In this document: piece after piece, positions 1 to 8,330 of the stretch
How positions within the stretch are numbered: the stretch's first letter is position 1
Layout of the letters: each line of letters begins with the position of its first letter
NCBI GenBank assembly: GCA_963706555.1
Contig: OY970164.1
Location: forward strand, 3,472,001 to 3,536,000
DNA: 64,000 nucleotides
Reading direction: 5' to 3'
Source of the DNA: Bog-473 sp963706555
GTDB lineage: Bacteria > Actinomycetota > Acidimicrobiia > Acidimicrobiales > RAAP-2
Translations under genes and position numbers: made by a program
The notes under the pieces: generated by a model
The model's database searches: none
The model's input: only the letters and a program-made list of their open reading frames with translations
What the model was told of the DNA's origin: nothing

Positions 1-934
1 GGCCAAGGACCGCGTTTCCTACGGCGGGCAGCATGTCGAGGCGCCCGACCGCTCGGCGCTCGACGTGTCGGATGAGGAGCGCACGCGGATGTACGAGGCT
101 TCGTGGAATCTGGGAGCTTTCGGAGTGCTTGCGGCGTTCAACGATCTGCGGACCAGCCTCGAGGCAAACGACACGCTGGCTGAGTTCGTGCGCACGCAGA
201 TCAGGCACATCGTGCGGGACCCCGACGTGGCCGAGCTGCTGTGCCCGAGGGACCACCCGGTCGGGACGAAACGACCGTGCCTCGATGTCGGCTATTACGA
301 GACATTCAACCGGGACAATGTCACCCTTGTCGATGTCCGGGCTGATCCCATTGAAGAGATCACGCCGAAGGGTCTCCGCACGACACTGGCCTCCTACGAC
401 CTCGACGTGATCGTGTTCGCCACCGGTTTCGACGCAATGACCGGTCCGCTCCTACGCATGGGCATCACCGGCCGCGACGGGCTCACGCTCGACGAGAAGT
501 GGCACGAAGGGGCGCGGACGTACCTGGGTCTCGCCACCGTTGGATTCCCCAACCTGTTCATGATCACGGGGCCGGGCAGCCCGTCGGTGCTGGCCAGCAT
601 GATCACGGTCATTGAACAACACGTCGACTGGATCGTCGACGCCATCGCCTATCTCGACGAGCACTCCTTCGACGTGATCGAGCCGACGCCTGTGGCGGAA
701 GACGCGTGGGTCGATCATGTCAACGCAGTTGCCGACGCCACGCTCTTCCGGTTGGCAAACTCGTGGTACATGGGGGCCAATATTCCTGGCAAGCCGCGGG
801 TGTTCCTGCCGTATGCCGGTGGCTTGGGCTCCTACCGTGCCAAGTGCGACGAGGTTGCCACCAAGGGGTACGAGGGCTTCGCCCTGCGCCAACTCACCTT
901 GGATCCGTCGGGGGACTCCCAGCGCGTGCCCTGA
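1..934 (+). CDS. Flavin-containing monooxygenase, Baeyer-Villiger type (3' part)
   Basis: The reading frame is open from base 2, so the gene begins before the window; 310 C-terminal residues are present. These enzymes use FAD and NADPH to insert oxygen into ketones, or to oxygenate soft nucleophiles. The C-terminal hallmark FATGFD is visible at bases 416-433, followed by the NLFMITGPGSPSVLASM stretch typical of cyclohexanone/phenylacetone monooxygenases. The Rossmann motifs and the FxGxxxHxxxW fingerprint must lie upstream of the window. The gene ends about 90 bases before a convergent tRNA-Leu. The substrate cannot be told from this part. Family call is firm, exact subclass is not. Confidence 0.85.
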   Translation, partial: AKDRVSYGGQHVEAPDRSALDVSDEERTRMYEASWNLGAFGVLAAFNDLRTSLEANDTLAEFVRTQIRHIVRDPDVAELLCPRDHPVGTKRPCLDVGYYETFNRDNVTLVDVRADPIEEITPKGLRTTLASYDLDVIVFATGFDAMTGPLLRMGITGRDGLTLDEKWHEGARTYLGLATVGFPNLFMITGPGSPSVLASMITVIEQHVDWIVDAIAYLDEHSFDVIEPTPVAEDAWVDHVNAVADATLFRLANSWYMGANIPGKPRVFLPYAGGLGSYRAKCDEVATKGYEGFALRQLTLDPSGDSQRVP

Positions 935-997
935 GCAGTCCTGCAGTGTCTCCGGTGTCTTGACGCAGGTGTCTCCCATGTCGACGACGTCACACCA

Positions 998-1038
998 TGC
1001 CCGGAGCGAGGTCTGATTTCCAGCGTGCCCGGAGCGAG
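998..1038. repeat. 13-bp direct repeat duplicating the 3' end of tRNA-Leu
   Basis: TGCCCGGAGCGAG occurs at 998-1010 and again at 1026-1038. The second copy is the 3' end of the minus-strand tRNA-Leu (discriminator base, acceptor strand and start of the T-arm). The first copy lies 28 bases beyond the tRNA end, in non-coding sequence. Such a copy can be the scar of site-specific integration into a tRNA, or chance slippage; no integrase is nearby. Confidence 0.5.
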
Positions 1039-1109
1039 ACTTGAACTCGCACGTCCTTTCGAACAACGGCTTTTGAGGCCGCCGCGTCTGCCGATTCCGC
1101 CATCCGGGC
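1026..1109 (-). tRNA. tRNA-Leu (anticodon CAA)
   Basis: Read on the minus strand, the 84 bases fold as a class II tRNA. The acceptor strand GCCCGGA pairs with the 3' strand TCCGGGC. The anticodon stem GCGGC/GCCGT holds the loop CTCAAAA with anticodon CAA, which reads UUG. A long variable arm (TTGTTCGAAAGGACG) marks a leucine tRNA, and the T-loop is TTCAAGT. CCA is not encoded. Confidence 0.93.
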
Positions 1110-1175
1110 TGGAGGGAAGATCCTACCGGGTGAGATCGTGGCATCCCATTAGCGTGAGGAAGTGGGCGGAACGCA

Positions 1176-2339
1176 ATGAAGCTGGTCGGGATCGAGCTCG
1201 TGCGGGTGGCTGTCCCGTTCCGGGTCGCCATCGGCACCGCGGCTGGCGTCCATCGCACCCGGACGTTCTTGTTCGTGCGGGTCGTCGCCGATGAAGCTGA
1301 GGGCTGGGGGGAGTGCGTGGCCCTGGGCGAGGGCACCGCGGTCGACCCCAGCCTGTATGTGGTGGAGCAGGCGGCCGCCACCCGTGGCGTCCAGCGCCTG
1401 CTCGACGCGACGACGACGCGGGCCGGCCAGCTCCCCCGGGAGACCGAGGTGGCGCAGCTTTTCGGGAGCTCACCGGTCGATCGCATGCTGGGTGCCGTCT
1501 TCGAGATGGCCGTGGCCGACGCCGAGCTGCGTCTCGCTGGACGATCCTTGGCCGCTTCTCTACAGATCGGTCCCGGATTTGCGACGCTCCCGGTGGGCGC
1601 TGCGGTGGGGATTCCGCCCGATGGCGACCTCGGTGTCCTCCGTACCCAGGTGGACCACGCCGTGGCGGAGGGCGCGGCCCGGGTCAGGATCAAGGTCCAG
1701 CCCGGGTGGGACATCGAGCCGGTCGGGGCGGTGCGGGCCGATCATCCCGATCTCATCCTCCAGGTCGACGCCAACGGTTCCTACGGCATGGGTGATGCCG
1801 ACCAGGTCGAGCAGCTGGCCGAGTTCGGCGTGTTGTGCATCGAGCAGCCGCTCCCGCCGGCGGATCTGGTGGCGCAAGCCGAGTTCGCTCGTCGCACGTC
1901 GGTACCCGTCTGCCTCGATGAGTCGCTCTCCTCTCCCCGGCGTGTCCTCGACGCCCTCCGCAACCGGGCCTGTCGCGTGGCCTGCCTCAAGCCGGGAAGG
2001 CTTGGAGGGTTGCGCGCCGCCCGCCTGGCGCACGCCGCTTGCGCGGCCGAGGGAGTGGCGGTCTTCGTCGGGGGCTTCTTCGAAGCGGGGTTGGGCCGGG
2101 CGTCGAACCTGGCGCTCGCGGCCCGGCTGGCCGAGGACGCCACCGGCCTGGTCGGCGACCTGAGCGACCCTGGCACCTATCTCGAGCTGGACCCTTGCGG
2201 CTATCCGGAGGTGCGCGCCGGCTGGGTGCAGGTACCGGACCAGCCGGGGGTGGGTGCCTGGCCGGACAAAGAGGTGCTGGCCAGCCTGGGTGCGGAGCGA
2301 CGATGGTTTCGGGCCTCCGACCACTTCCGCGCCACGTAG
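1176..2339 (+). CDS. menC: o-Succinylbenzoate synthase-like enolase-superfamily enzyme
   Basis: A 387-residue member of the enolase superfamily (muconate-lactonizing subgroup), close in sequence to o-succinylbenzoate synthase / N-succinylamino-acid racemase. OSBS dehydrates SHCHC in menaquinone synthesis. The barrel motifs are in order: RIKVQPGW (Lys173, with Arg171 where many relatives have a Lys in K-x-K), Asp198 in VDANG, Glu223 in IEQP, Asp248 in LDES, and Lys272 in CLKPGR. The three acids bind Mg and Lys173/Lys272 act as acid-base pair. Start ATG follows GAGGAAGTGGG. No other men gene is nearby, so a racemase or dipeptide epimerase role is possible. Confidence 0.8.
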   Translation: MKLVGIELVRVAVPFRVAIGTAAGVHRTRTFLFVRVVADEAEGWGECVALGEGTAVDPSLYVVEQAAATRGVQRLLDATTTRAGQLPRETEVAQLFGSSPVDRMLGAVFEMAVADAELRLAGRSLAASLQIGPGFATLPVGAAVGIPPDGDLGVLRTQVDHAVAEGAARVRIKVQPGWDIEPVGAVRADHPDLILQVDANGSYGMGDADQVEQLAEFGVLCIEQPLPPADLVAQAEFARRTSVPVCLDESLSSPRRVLDALRNRACRVACLKPGRLGGLRAARLAHAACAAEGVAVFVGGFFEAGLGRASNLALAARLAEDATGLVGDLSDPGTYLELDPCGYPEVRAGWVQVPDQPGVGAWPDKEVLASLGAERRWFRASDHFRAT

Positions 2340-2342
2340 ACT
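2337..2342 (+). promoter_or_regulatory. Candidate -10 box TAGACT for the 97-residue protein
   Basis: TAGACT overlaps the TAG stop of the menC-like gene and lies nine bases before ATG 2352. No Shine-Dalgarno sequence fits in between. This matches the leaderless arrangement seen at several other genes in the window. Confidence 0.4.
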
Positions 2343-2351
2343 CAACGGCTC

Positions 2352-2645
2352 ATGCATCGTGCCTTGCTCGAGCGACGGATCCGGGATGTCCACTCCCGGT
2401 TGGTGCGCGCCCGCGAGGACCTCGCCGTCCTCGAAGAGCAGTTGGCCGTCGTCCGGGAGTCCGCCGACGAAGCTCGCGTACGCTCCCTCGTGGCCGAGAC
2501 GCCGTTGGCCGCACACGAGAGCAGCGAAGCGGCGCGCCATGCCGATGCCATGTCCAAGGCACGTGACGCCTTGGCGAACACGGTGGTCGACCTTGAACAC
2601 CGGCAGGACGAGCTTCTCTCCAACGTGGTGATCCCTCGATCGTGA
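2352..2645 (+). CDS. Conserved coiled-coil protein of unknown function
   Basis: A 97-residue, charged, helical protein without a signal peptide or membrane segment. Residues about 1-35 and 55-90 have the heptad-like pattern of leucines, valines and charged residues expected of a coiled coil (for example DLAVLEEQLAVV). Its stop overlaps the GTG of the downstream PdtaR-like regulator by four bases, so the two are almost certainly cotranslated. I do not recognise a domain. Its position directly before an ANTAR regulator and polA suggests a conserved actinobacterial gene, possibly a structural or regulatory partner. Confidence 0.75.
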   Translation: MHRALLERRIRDVHSRLVRAREDLAVLEEQLAVVRESADEARVRSLVAETPLAAHESSEAARHADAMSKARDALANTVVDLEHRQDELLSNVVIPRS

Positions 2646-3259
2646 GCGTGGGAACCAACGAAAAAGAGACCTTGGCCCGTGTGGTCATCGCCGAGGACGA
2701 GGCAATCATCAGGCTTGACCTCAAAGAGATCCTCACCTCCGCCGGGTACGAAGTGGTCGGCGAGAGCGGCCGGGGCGATGAGGCGGTTGAGATGGTGGCT
2801 GAACACGAGCCGGACCTCGTGATCCTCGACATCAAAATGCCGGGACTCGACGGCCTCCAAGCCGCACGGGAGATCACCTCGCGCCATCAGGTCGCCGTCA
2901 TGCTGCTCACTGCCTTCAGCCAGCGCGATCTGATCGAAGAGGCGCGTGATGCCGGGGTGTCCGCGTATCTCGTGAAGCCGTTTCAGGCTCGGGAGCTGTT
3001 ACCGGCGGTGGCGGACGTCCTCTCACGGGCCAGGCAGGAGTGGGCGATCGCGGCCGAGGAGTCCAAAGAGCCGGCGGTCGGGGCGGAGGACAAGATCGCG
3101 ACCCGCCGCGTCGTCGACCAGGCGAAAGCGGCGCTCATGGACGGCAGCGACATGTCTGAGAACGATGCCTTCACTTTCATCCAACAGACGGCCATGCAGA
3201 ACCGCGCTCGCATGCGCGATGTGGCTCAGCAGATCGTCGACGGCACGCTGACGCCGTAA
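2642..3259 (+). CDS. pdtaR: ANTAR-domain response regulator (PdtaR-like)
   Basis: A 205-residue two-domain response regulator. The receiver domain spans about residues 12-125, with acidic pocket Glu18/Asp19, phospho-acceptor Asp63 in VILDIKMPG, and Lys112 in LVKPF. The C-terminal part (about 145-202) is a three-helix ANTAR domain, which in this family binds tandem hairpins in nascent RNA and prevents transcription termination. The mycobacterial homologue PdtaR is phosphorylated by the histidine kinase PdtaS; no kinase is encoded here. GTG start overlaps the preceding gene. The stop TAA is immediately followed by the GTG of polA. In Mycobacterium pdtaR also lies a few genes before polA and rpsA, which supports the assignment. 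Confidence 0.9.
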   Translation: MSVGTNEKETLARVVIAEDEAIIRLDLKEILTSAGYEVVGESGRGDEAVEMVAEHEPDLVILDIKMPGLDGLQAAREITSRHQVAVMLLTAFSQRDLIEEARDAGVSAYLVKPFQARELLPAVADVLSRARQEWAIAAEESKEPAVGAEDKIATRRVVDQAKAALMDGSDMSENDAFTFIQQTAMQNRARMRDVAQQIVDGTLTP

Positions 3260-6109
3260 GTGCCGCCGACCACGCAGGCGCCAACGACCGAGCAATTGAA
3301 TGCGCAGGGGGACCGCGTCGGCGCGACCTTCCTGCTCGACGGCATGTCGCTCGCTTTCCGGGCCTATTTCGCCTTGCCGGCGACCTTGAGCACGACCAGC
3401 GGGCTCGTCACCAACGCCGTCCACGGCTTCGTCTCGATGGTGCAGTTCATCATCCGTGAGCATCAGCCCGGGTCCCTGGCCGTGGCATTCGACCTTCCGG
3501 GTGAAACGTTCCGCGACGAGATGATCGCCGACTACAAGGCGGGCCGGTCGGAAGCGCCCAAGGACCTGCCGCCGCAATTCGAGATGATCCGTGAGGTCAT
3601 GCATGCGTTGGCCATCCCCGTCGTCGAGGCACCGGGCTACGAGGCAGATGACGTCCTGGCGACACTGGCCACCGAGGCCCGGGACCGCGGGTGCGACGTC
3701 GTGGTGGTCACCGGGGATCGGGACAGCTTCCAACTCATTGAGGACCCGCACGTGCGCGTCCTCTACAACCGGCGCGGGGTGAGTGACTACTCGCTCTACG
3801 ACGAGGCGGGGATCCTCGAGCGCTGCGGCGTGCCACCGTCGAAGTACGTGATGCTTGCCGCGTTGCGCGGCGACCCCTCGGACAACCTGCCGGGAATTCC
3901 CGGCGTGGGCGAGAAGACCGCGGCCAAGCTTCTCAATGCCTACGGCGACCTCGATGGAGTGTTCGCCCACGTCGACGAGCAGACGCCCAAGTTGCGGGAG
4001 AATCTGGCGAACAACGAGGAGCTCGCTCGTTCCAATGCGGCCGTGATCCCGTTGGTGCGCGACGTGCCACTGACCGTGCATGTCGATGAGCTCCAACTCG
4101 GGGGGTGGGACCTCAAGACCGCGGAGGCGGCATTCGCCAAGTACGAGCTGCGGACACACTGGCAGCGGGTCGAGGAGCTCCTGGCGGCCGGTGCGTTGGG
4201 CGAGGCGGCCGAAGGAAGCGCCGCACCGTCGGCTGCGGGCACGGTGCTCACCAAGGATGCCAAGGCGAGCCTGGCCACCTTGCGGAGCGGCACCGGCGGA
4301 AGCGGCAACGCCGGCGCCGGTGCGGCCGCACCGGGTGAGGTCGGAGACGTGCGGGCCGAGCTGGTCGATTTCGGCGAGGTCCGCGTGCCGACGCAGGCCG
4401 CCGCGGCGACAGCGGATCTGGCGGCACTGGCCGGAGGGACACTCAGTCTCGTCGCCCGATGGGCCGGCCCGGCCGGCCGCAGCCCGCTCAAGGCCCTCGC
4501 TCTGGTCGCCACCGAAGGGGGTGGTGATGTCGGCGCGGTCATGCTGCCCGGAGACTTGTTGTCGTCCAAGGACGTGGCCGAGACGCTGACCGAGGCGATG
4601 ACCGGGTCCATCGTGGGCCACCAGGTCAAAGAAGTGATGCGGTCGTTGTTGCCGCTCGGGATCGATTGCACCGGGTTGATCATGGACACCGGCGTGGCCG
4701 CCTACCTGCTCGACGCCTCGACGGGGGAGTACGAGCTGTCGGACCTACGGGGCGATGACGGCCAGTTGCAGTTGCGCATGGGCGACCCTGAGCCTGAGCT
4801 CCTCGACGAGGCCCAGGGGATGGTGACCGAGGGTCGGGACGTGGCTGACCTGGCCGCGAGTTTCCGACCGCAGATCGACGCACTCGACATGGCGCTGCTC
4901 CACGACGGCATCGAGACGCCCCTGGTGCGGGTCCTCGCCAAAATGGAAGTGTCCGGCATCGGTATCGATCGGGTCGAGTTGACCAAGATCAGCGACGAGC
5001 TGAAAGCCTCGGCGGCCGGGCTGCAGGCGAGGGTGCAGGAGGTGGCCGGGCACAAGTTCAACGTGAATTCGACCCAACAGCTGCGCACGGTGCTCTATGA
5101 CGAGCTCGGGCTCAAGCCGGGAAAGAAGACCAAGACCGGCTACTCGACCGACGCGCAGACGCTCGAGAGCCTGCGCGGCGAGCACCCGATCATCGATGCG
5201 CTGTTGTCGTATCGCGAAGTGGAGAAACTCCGGTCGACGTACGGCGAGAACCTGCTGGCCGAGGTGGCCGACGACGGCAGGATCCACGCGTCGTTCCGCC
5301 AGACGGTGGCGCGGACGGGTCGCATCTCGTCGGATCGTCCGAACTTGCACAACATCCCGGTGCGCAGCGAGCTCGGGAAGCAGTTCCGTCGGGCTTTCGT
5401 GCCGGCCGAGGGGCGCTCGTTCCTGGTCGCCGACTACGACCAGGTCGAGTTGCGCGTCATCGCCCATCTCTCGGGCGACGCCGGACTGATCGAGGCGATG
5501 ACTTCGGGGTCCGATGTGCACCGGGTTGTCGCGTCGGGGGTCTACCGCGTGCCACCCGAAGAGGTCACGCACACCCAGCGCGAGTTCTCAAAAATGGTGT
5601 CCTACGGACTGGCCTACGGGATGGAGGCTTACGGGCTGAGCCAGCGGCTCGGCGTGCCGGTCGACGAGGCGGCCGCCATCATGGAGAGCTATTTCGGGGC
5701 CTTCCCGAGTGTGAAGCAGTACATGGACGCGACCGTGGTCGAGGCCAGGGAGCGGGGCGGCACGTGCACCGAATTCGGCCGGCTCCGACCTCTGCCCGAC
5801 CTGAACTCGTCCAACTACCGTGTCCGGCTGGCGGCGGAGCGCCAGGCCATGAACGCCGGAATCCAGGGCCTCGCGGCCGACATCTTCAAGCTGGCACTGG
5901 TCCGGCTCGACCGGTCGCTGGAGGAGCAGGAGCTGGCCAGCCGGCTGGTGCTCCAGGTCCACGACGAGGTGATCGTCGAGGTGCCGGCCGGGGAGGAAGC
6001 CGAGGCGAGCCGCCTCACCGAGGATGCCCTGACCGGCGCGGCCAACCTGAAGGTCCCCCTCACCATTTCCCTGGCGATCGGCCCGAGCTGGGCCGCAGCC
6101 AAGGGCTGA
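3260..6109 (+). CDS. polA: DNA polymerase I
   Basis: 949 residues, normal for actinobacterial Pol I; it repairs gaps and removes RNA primers. The N-terminal 5'-3' exonuclease (about residues 20-310) has DLPGETFRDEM, GYEADDVLATLA, VTGDRD and the helix-hairpin-helix NLPGIPGVGEKTA. The middle 3'-5' exonuclease-like domain is degenerate: the DxE pair is replaced by a LVAR stretch, so proofreading is not expected, as in other actinobacteria. The polymerase domain has motif A DYDQVELR (Asp725), motif B with SKMVSYGLAYG, and motif C QVHDE (Asp902, Glu903). The linker at about residues 315-370 is Ala/Gly-rich. GTG start directly abuts the pdtaR stop. Confidence 0.97.
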   Translation: MPPTTQAPTTEQLNAQGDRVGATFLLDGMSLAFRAYFALPATLSTTSGLVTNAVHGFVSMVQFIIREHQPGSLAVAFDLPGETFRDEMIADYKAGRSEAPKDLPPQFEMIREVMHALAIPVVEAPGYEADDVLATLATEARDRGCDVVVVTGDRDSFQLIEDPHVRVLYNRRGVSDYSLYDEAGILERCGVPPSKYVMLAALRGDPSDNLPGIPGVGEKTAAKLLNAYGDLDGVFAHVDEQTPKLRENLANNEELARSNAAVIPLVRDVPLTVHVDELQLGGWDLKTAEAAFAKYELRTHWQRVEELLAAGALGEAAEGSAAPSAAGTVLTKDAKASLATLRSGTGGSGNAGAGAAAPGEVGDVRAELVDFGEVRVPTQAAAATADLAALAGGTLSLVARWAGPAGRSPLKALALVATEGGGDVGAVMLPGDLLSSKDVAETLTEAMTGSIVGHQVKEVMRSLLPLGIDCTGLIMDTGVAAYLLDASTGEYELSDLRGDDGQLQLRMGDPEPELLDEAQGMVTEGRDVADLAASFRPQIDALDMALLHDGIETPLVRVLAKMEVSGIGIDRVELTKISDELKASAAGLQARVQEVAGHKFNVNSTQQLRTVLYDELGLKPGKKTKTGYSTDAQTLESLRGEHPIIDALLSYREVEKLRSTYGENLLAEVADDGRIHASFRQTVARTGRISSDRPNLHNIPVRSELGKQFRRAFVPAEGRSFLVADYDQVELRVIAHLSGDAGLIEAMTSGSDVHRVVASGVYRVPPEEVTHTQREFSKMVSYGLAYGMEAYGLSQRLGVPVDEAAAIMESYFGAFPSVKQYMDATVVEARERGGTCTEFGRLRPLPDLNSSNYRVRLAAERQAMNAGIQGLAADIFKLALVRLDRSLEEQELASRLVLQVHDEVIVEVPAGEEAEASRLTEDALTGAANLKVPLTISLAIGPSWAAAKG

Positions 6110-6288
6110 GCCGGGCGCCGATGGGTCGAGCGGCCGAGCGGGCGCTGCGCTGCAGGGCGGCCGCCGACCCCGCTGGCTGAACGGCGCCGTTCGGGCTGGT
6201 AATCTCTATCGCCCAGCTGGCACCGGCAGCCGGGCTCCTATTGGACTCACACCGACCCCGGCGCGGTCACCTGATTGCGAGCTTTTTG

Positions 6289-7779
6289 ATGTCCGACGTA
6301 CGCACCCCCCTCCTTTCCCTCGACAACATGGGAACGTTCGACGCTGAGGGGAACTACACCCCCCGAGTCATCATCGATGACGATCTGGGCGATGCCGATC
6401 TCGAACAGGCGATGGGCGACTCCATCATCGAGTTCGAAGATGGAGATGTGATCGAGGGGACGGTCGTGAAGATCGACCGCGATGAGGTTCTGCTCGACAT
6501 CGGATTCAAGTCCGAGGGTGTCATCCCGGCCCGTGAGCTTTCCATCCGCAACGACGTCCACCCCGAAGAGATCGTGTCGTTGGGCGATCACATCGAGGCA
6601 CTCGTCCTGCAAAAGGAAGACAAGGAGGGGCGCCTCGTTCTCTCCAAGAAGCGTGCGCAATACGAGCGGGCGTGGACGACGATCGAGAAGAAGAAGAACG
6701 ACGGCGAAATGGTGTCCGGTCCGGTCATCGAGGTCGTCAAGGGTGGCCTCATCGTCGACATCGGCCTGCGCGGCTTCCTGCCTGCGTCGCTAGTGGAGTT
6801 GCGCCGCGTGCGCGAGTTGCAGCCTTATGTCGGCAAGGTGATCGAGGCCAAGATCATCGAGCTCGACCGCAACCGCAACAACGTGGTCCTTTCGCGGCGG
6901 GCCTGGCTCGAAGAGGCGCAGAAGGAGCAGCGGGGGGATTTCCTGGCCAACCTCAAGCCAGGCGAGCGCCGCAAGGGTGTCGTCTCCTCGGTGGTCAACT
7001 TCGGCGCCTTCGTCGACCTCGGCGGCATGGACGGACTCGTCCACGTGTCCGAGCTCAGCTGGAAGCACGTCGATCACCCCTCGTCCGTCGTGCAGGTGGG
7101 CGACGAGATCGAGGTGGAAGTGCTCGACGTTGACCTGGACAAGGAGCGGATCTCGCTGTCGCTCAAGTCGACCCAGTCCGATCCGTGGCAGGAATTCGCC
7201 GACAGCCACGCCGTGGGTCAGCTCGTCTACGGCCGCATCACCAAGCTGGTGCCCTTCGGCGCCTTCGTGCAGGTGGGCGACGGGATCGAAGGTCTGGTGC
7301 ACATCTCGGAGATGGCCGTGCACCACGTGGACCTGCCCGAGCAGGTCGTCACACCCGGTGAGGAACTGTGGGTCAAGATCATCGACATCGACCTGCAGCG
7401 TCGTCGTATTTCGCTGTCGATCAAGCAGGCCGCCGAGGGTGGCGAGGTCTCCGAGGAGTACCGCGAGGCCTTCGGTGAGCACGCCTACGACGAAGAGGGG
7501 AACTACATCGGCTTTGACTATGCCGAAGGTGAGTTCATGCCCGAGACCGAGGCGCAGGCGGCATGGGCCGACTTCGCCGAAGAGCTCGGCACCCCGGTTG
7601 TCGTGCCCGAGTCGTTGGCGGGTGCGGTCGAAGGCGTGGGTGCGCCGGCTCCCACGGCCGAGGGCGAAGGCGAAGGCGGGGGTGCAGTGACGGCGGAGGC
7701 GTCCCCGGTTGCCGAGGCGTCCCCGGTTGCCGAGGCGGCTCCGGTTGCCGAGGGCGCAGAGGGCGCACCCGAGGCTTGA
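6289..7779 (+). CDS. rpsA: 30S ribosomal protein S1
   Basis: 496 residues with four S1 (OB-fold) RNA-binding domains at about residues 52-120, 140-205, 225-293 and 310-380, each with the VxxIxxxGxxVxI/FGAFV pattern. Four repeats is the usual actinobacterial number, against six in E. coli. The protein helps mRNA binding to the 30S subunit. The C-terminal tail is acidic and then Ala/Pro/Glu-rich with near-perfect repeats of EASPVA. I chose ATG 6289; a TTG at 6241 is in frame but has no support, and ATG 6328 is a second choice. A candidate -10 TAATCT lies at 6200-6205, giving a leader of about 80 bases. It follows polA, as in Mycobacterium. Confidence 0.96.
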   Translation: MSDVRTPLLSLDNMGTFDAEGNYTPRVIIDDDLGDADLEQAMGDSIIEFEDGDVIEGTVVKIDRDEVLLDIGFKSEGVIPARELSIRNDVHPEEIVSLGDHIEALVLQKEDKEGRLVLSKKRAQYERAWTTIEKKKNDGEMVSGPVIEVVKGGLIVDIGLRGFLPASLVELRRVRELQPYVGKVIEAKIIELDRNRNNVVLSRRAWLEEAQKEQRGDFLANLKPGERRKGVVSSVVNFGAFVDLGGMDGLVHVSELSWKHVDHPSSVVQVGDEIEVEVLDVDLDKERISLSLKSTQSDPWQEFADSHAVGQLVYGRITKLVPFGAFVQVGDGIEGLVHISEMAVHHVDLPEQVVTPGEELWVKIIDIDLQRRRISLSIKQAAEGGEVSEEYREAFGEHAYDEEGNYIGFDYAEGEFMPETEAQAAWADFAEELGTPVVVPESLAGAVEGVGAPAPTAEGEGEGGGAVTAEASPVAEASPVAEAAPVAEGAEGAPEA

Positions 7780-7794
7780 CCCGAGGCTCGGGTC
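7778..7794. terminator. Bidirectional hairpin between rpsA and the VOC gene
   Basis: GACCCGAG-G-CTCGGGTC is a perfect inverted repeat that exactly fills the gap between two convergent stop codons (TGA at 7777-7779 and the minus-strand TAA at 7795-7797). There is no clear T-run, so it may act as a GC-rich hairpin terminator serving both genes. Confidence 0.6.
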
Positions 7795-8253
7795 TTAGCT
7801 GACCCGCTGGTCGAACTGCACGGTGTTGCCGTCCGGATCGCGCACGAACATCGAGCGCACCCGGCCACCTGAAGGCTCGCCGTAGGCGGGCGTGTCAACG
7901 CCGTCCTTGCTCGGCTCCGTCACGATGGTCACCCCGGCAGCACGGGCCCGTCCCGCGATCTCGTCGAGGTTGTCGACCCAGAAGCCGAAGTGGTGCACCC
8001 CGATCTGGAAGAGGGGTGTGGGGTCACCGTCATAGGGGCTCGTCAATCCCTGGTCGAGGACGATGAATGGCTCGTTGGCGCCTTCTTGCTCGCGCAGGTA
8101 GACGCCTCGGCGCCGTGTCGTCTTCCCATCCATGGTGAATTCCTCGGTCGTGTCGAGGCTCACGTGGAGACCGACGACATCGGTCCAGAAGGGGACTGAC
8201 GCGTCCATGTCACGGACACCGATAGCAATGTGGGAGACGTTCTTGACGGGCAT
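7795..8253 (-). CDS. VOC (glyoxalase/bleomycin-resistance superfamily) protein
   Basis: 152 residues with the paired beta-alpha-beta-beta-beta modules of the vicinal-oxygen-chelate fold. The N-terminal module begins VSHIAIGVRDMDASVPFW; the second contains GVHHFGFWVDNLDEI and ends MFVRDPDGNTVQFDQ. Candidate metal ligands are the His of SHIA, the His of HHFGF and the Glu/Gln near the end. Members are dioxygenases, glyoxalases or metal-binding resistance proteins; the substrate cannot be inferred. The gene converges on rpsA and stands alone on its strand. Confidence 0.85.
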   Translation of the reverse strand: MPVKNVSHIAIGVRDMDASVPFWTDVVGLHVSLDTTEEFTMDGKTTRRRGVYLREQEGANEPFIVLDQGLTSPYDGDPTPLFQIGVHHFGFWVDNLDEIAGRARAAGVTIVTEPSKDGVDTPAYGEPSGGRVRSMFVRDPDGNTVQFDQRVS

Positions 8254-8330
8254 GCTGCGAGTGTAGAGAACTCTGTCCCCGAACGACGGGGCCTTTGAAT
8301 GACGGGCCGGTTCGTCGCAGAATTGGCGGC

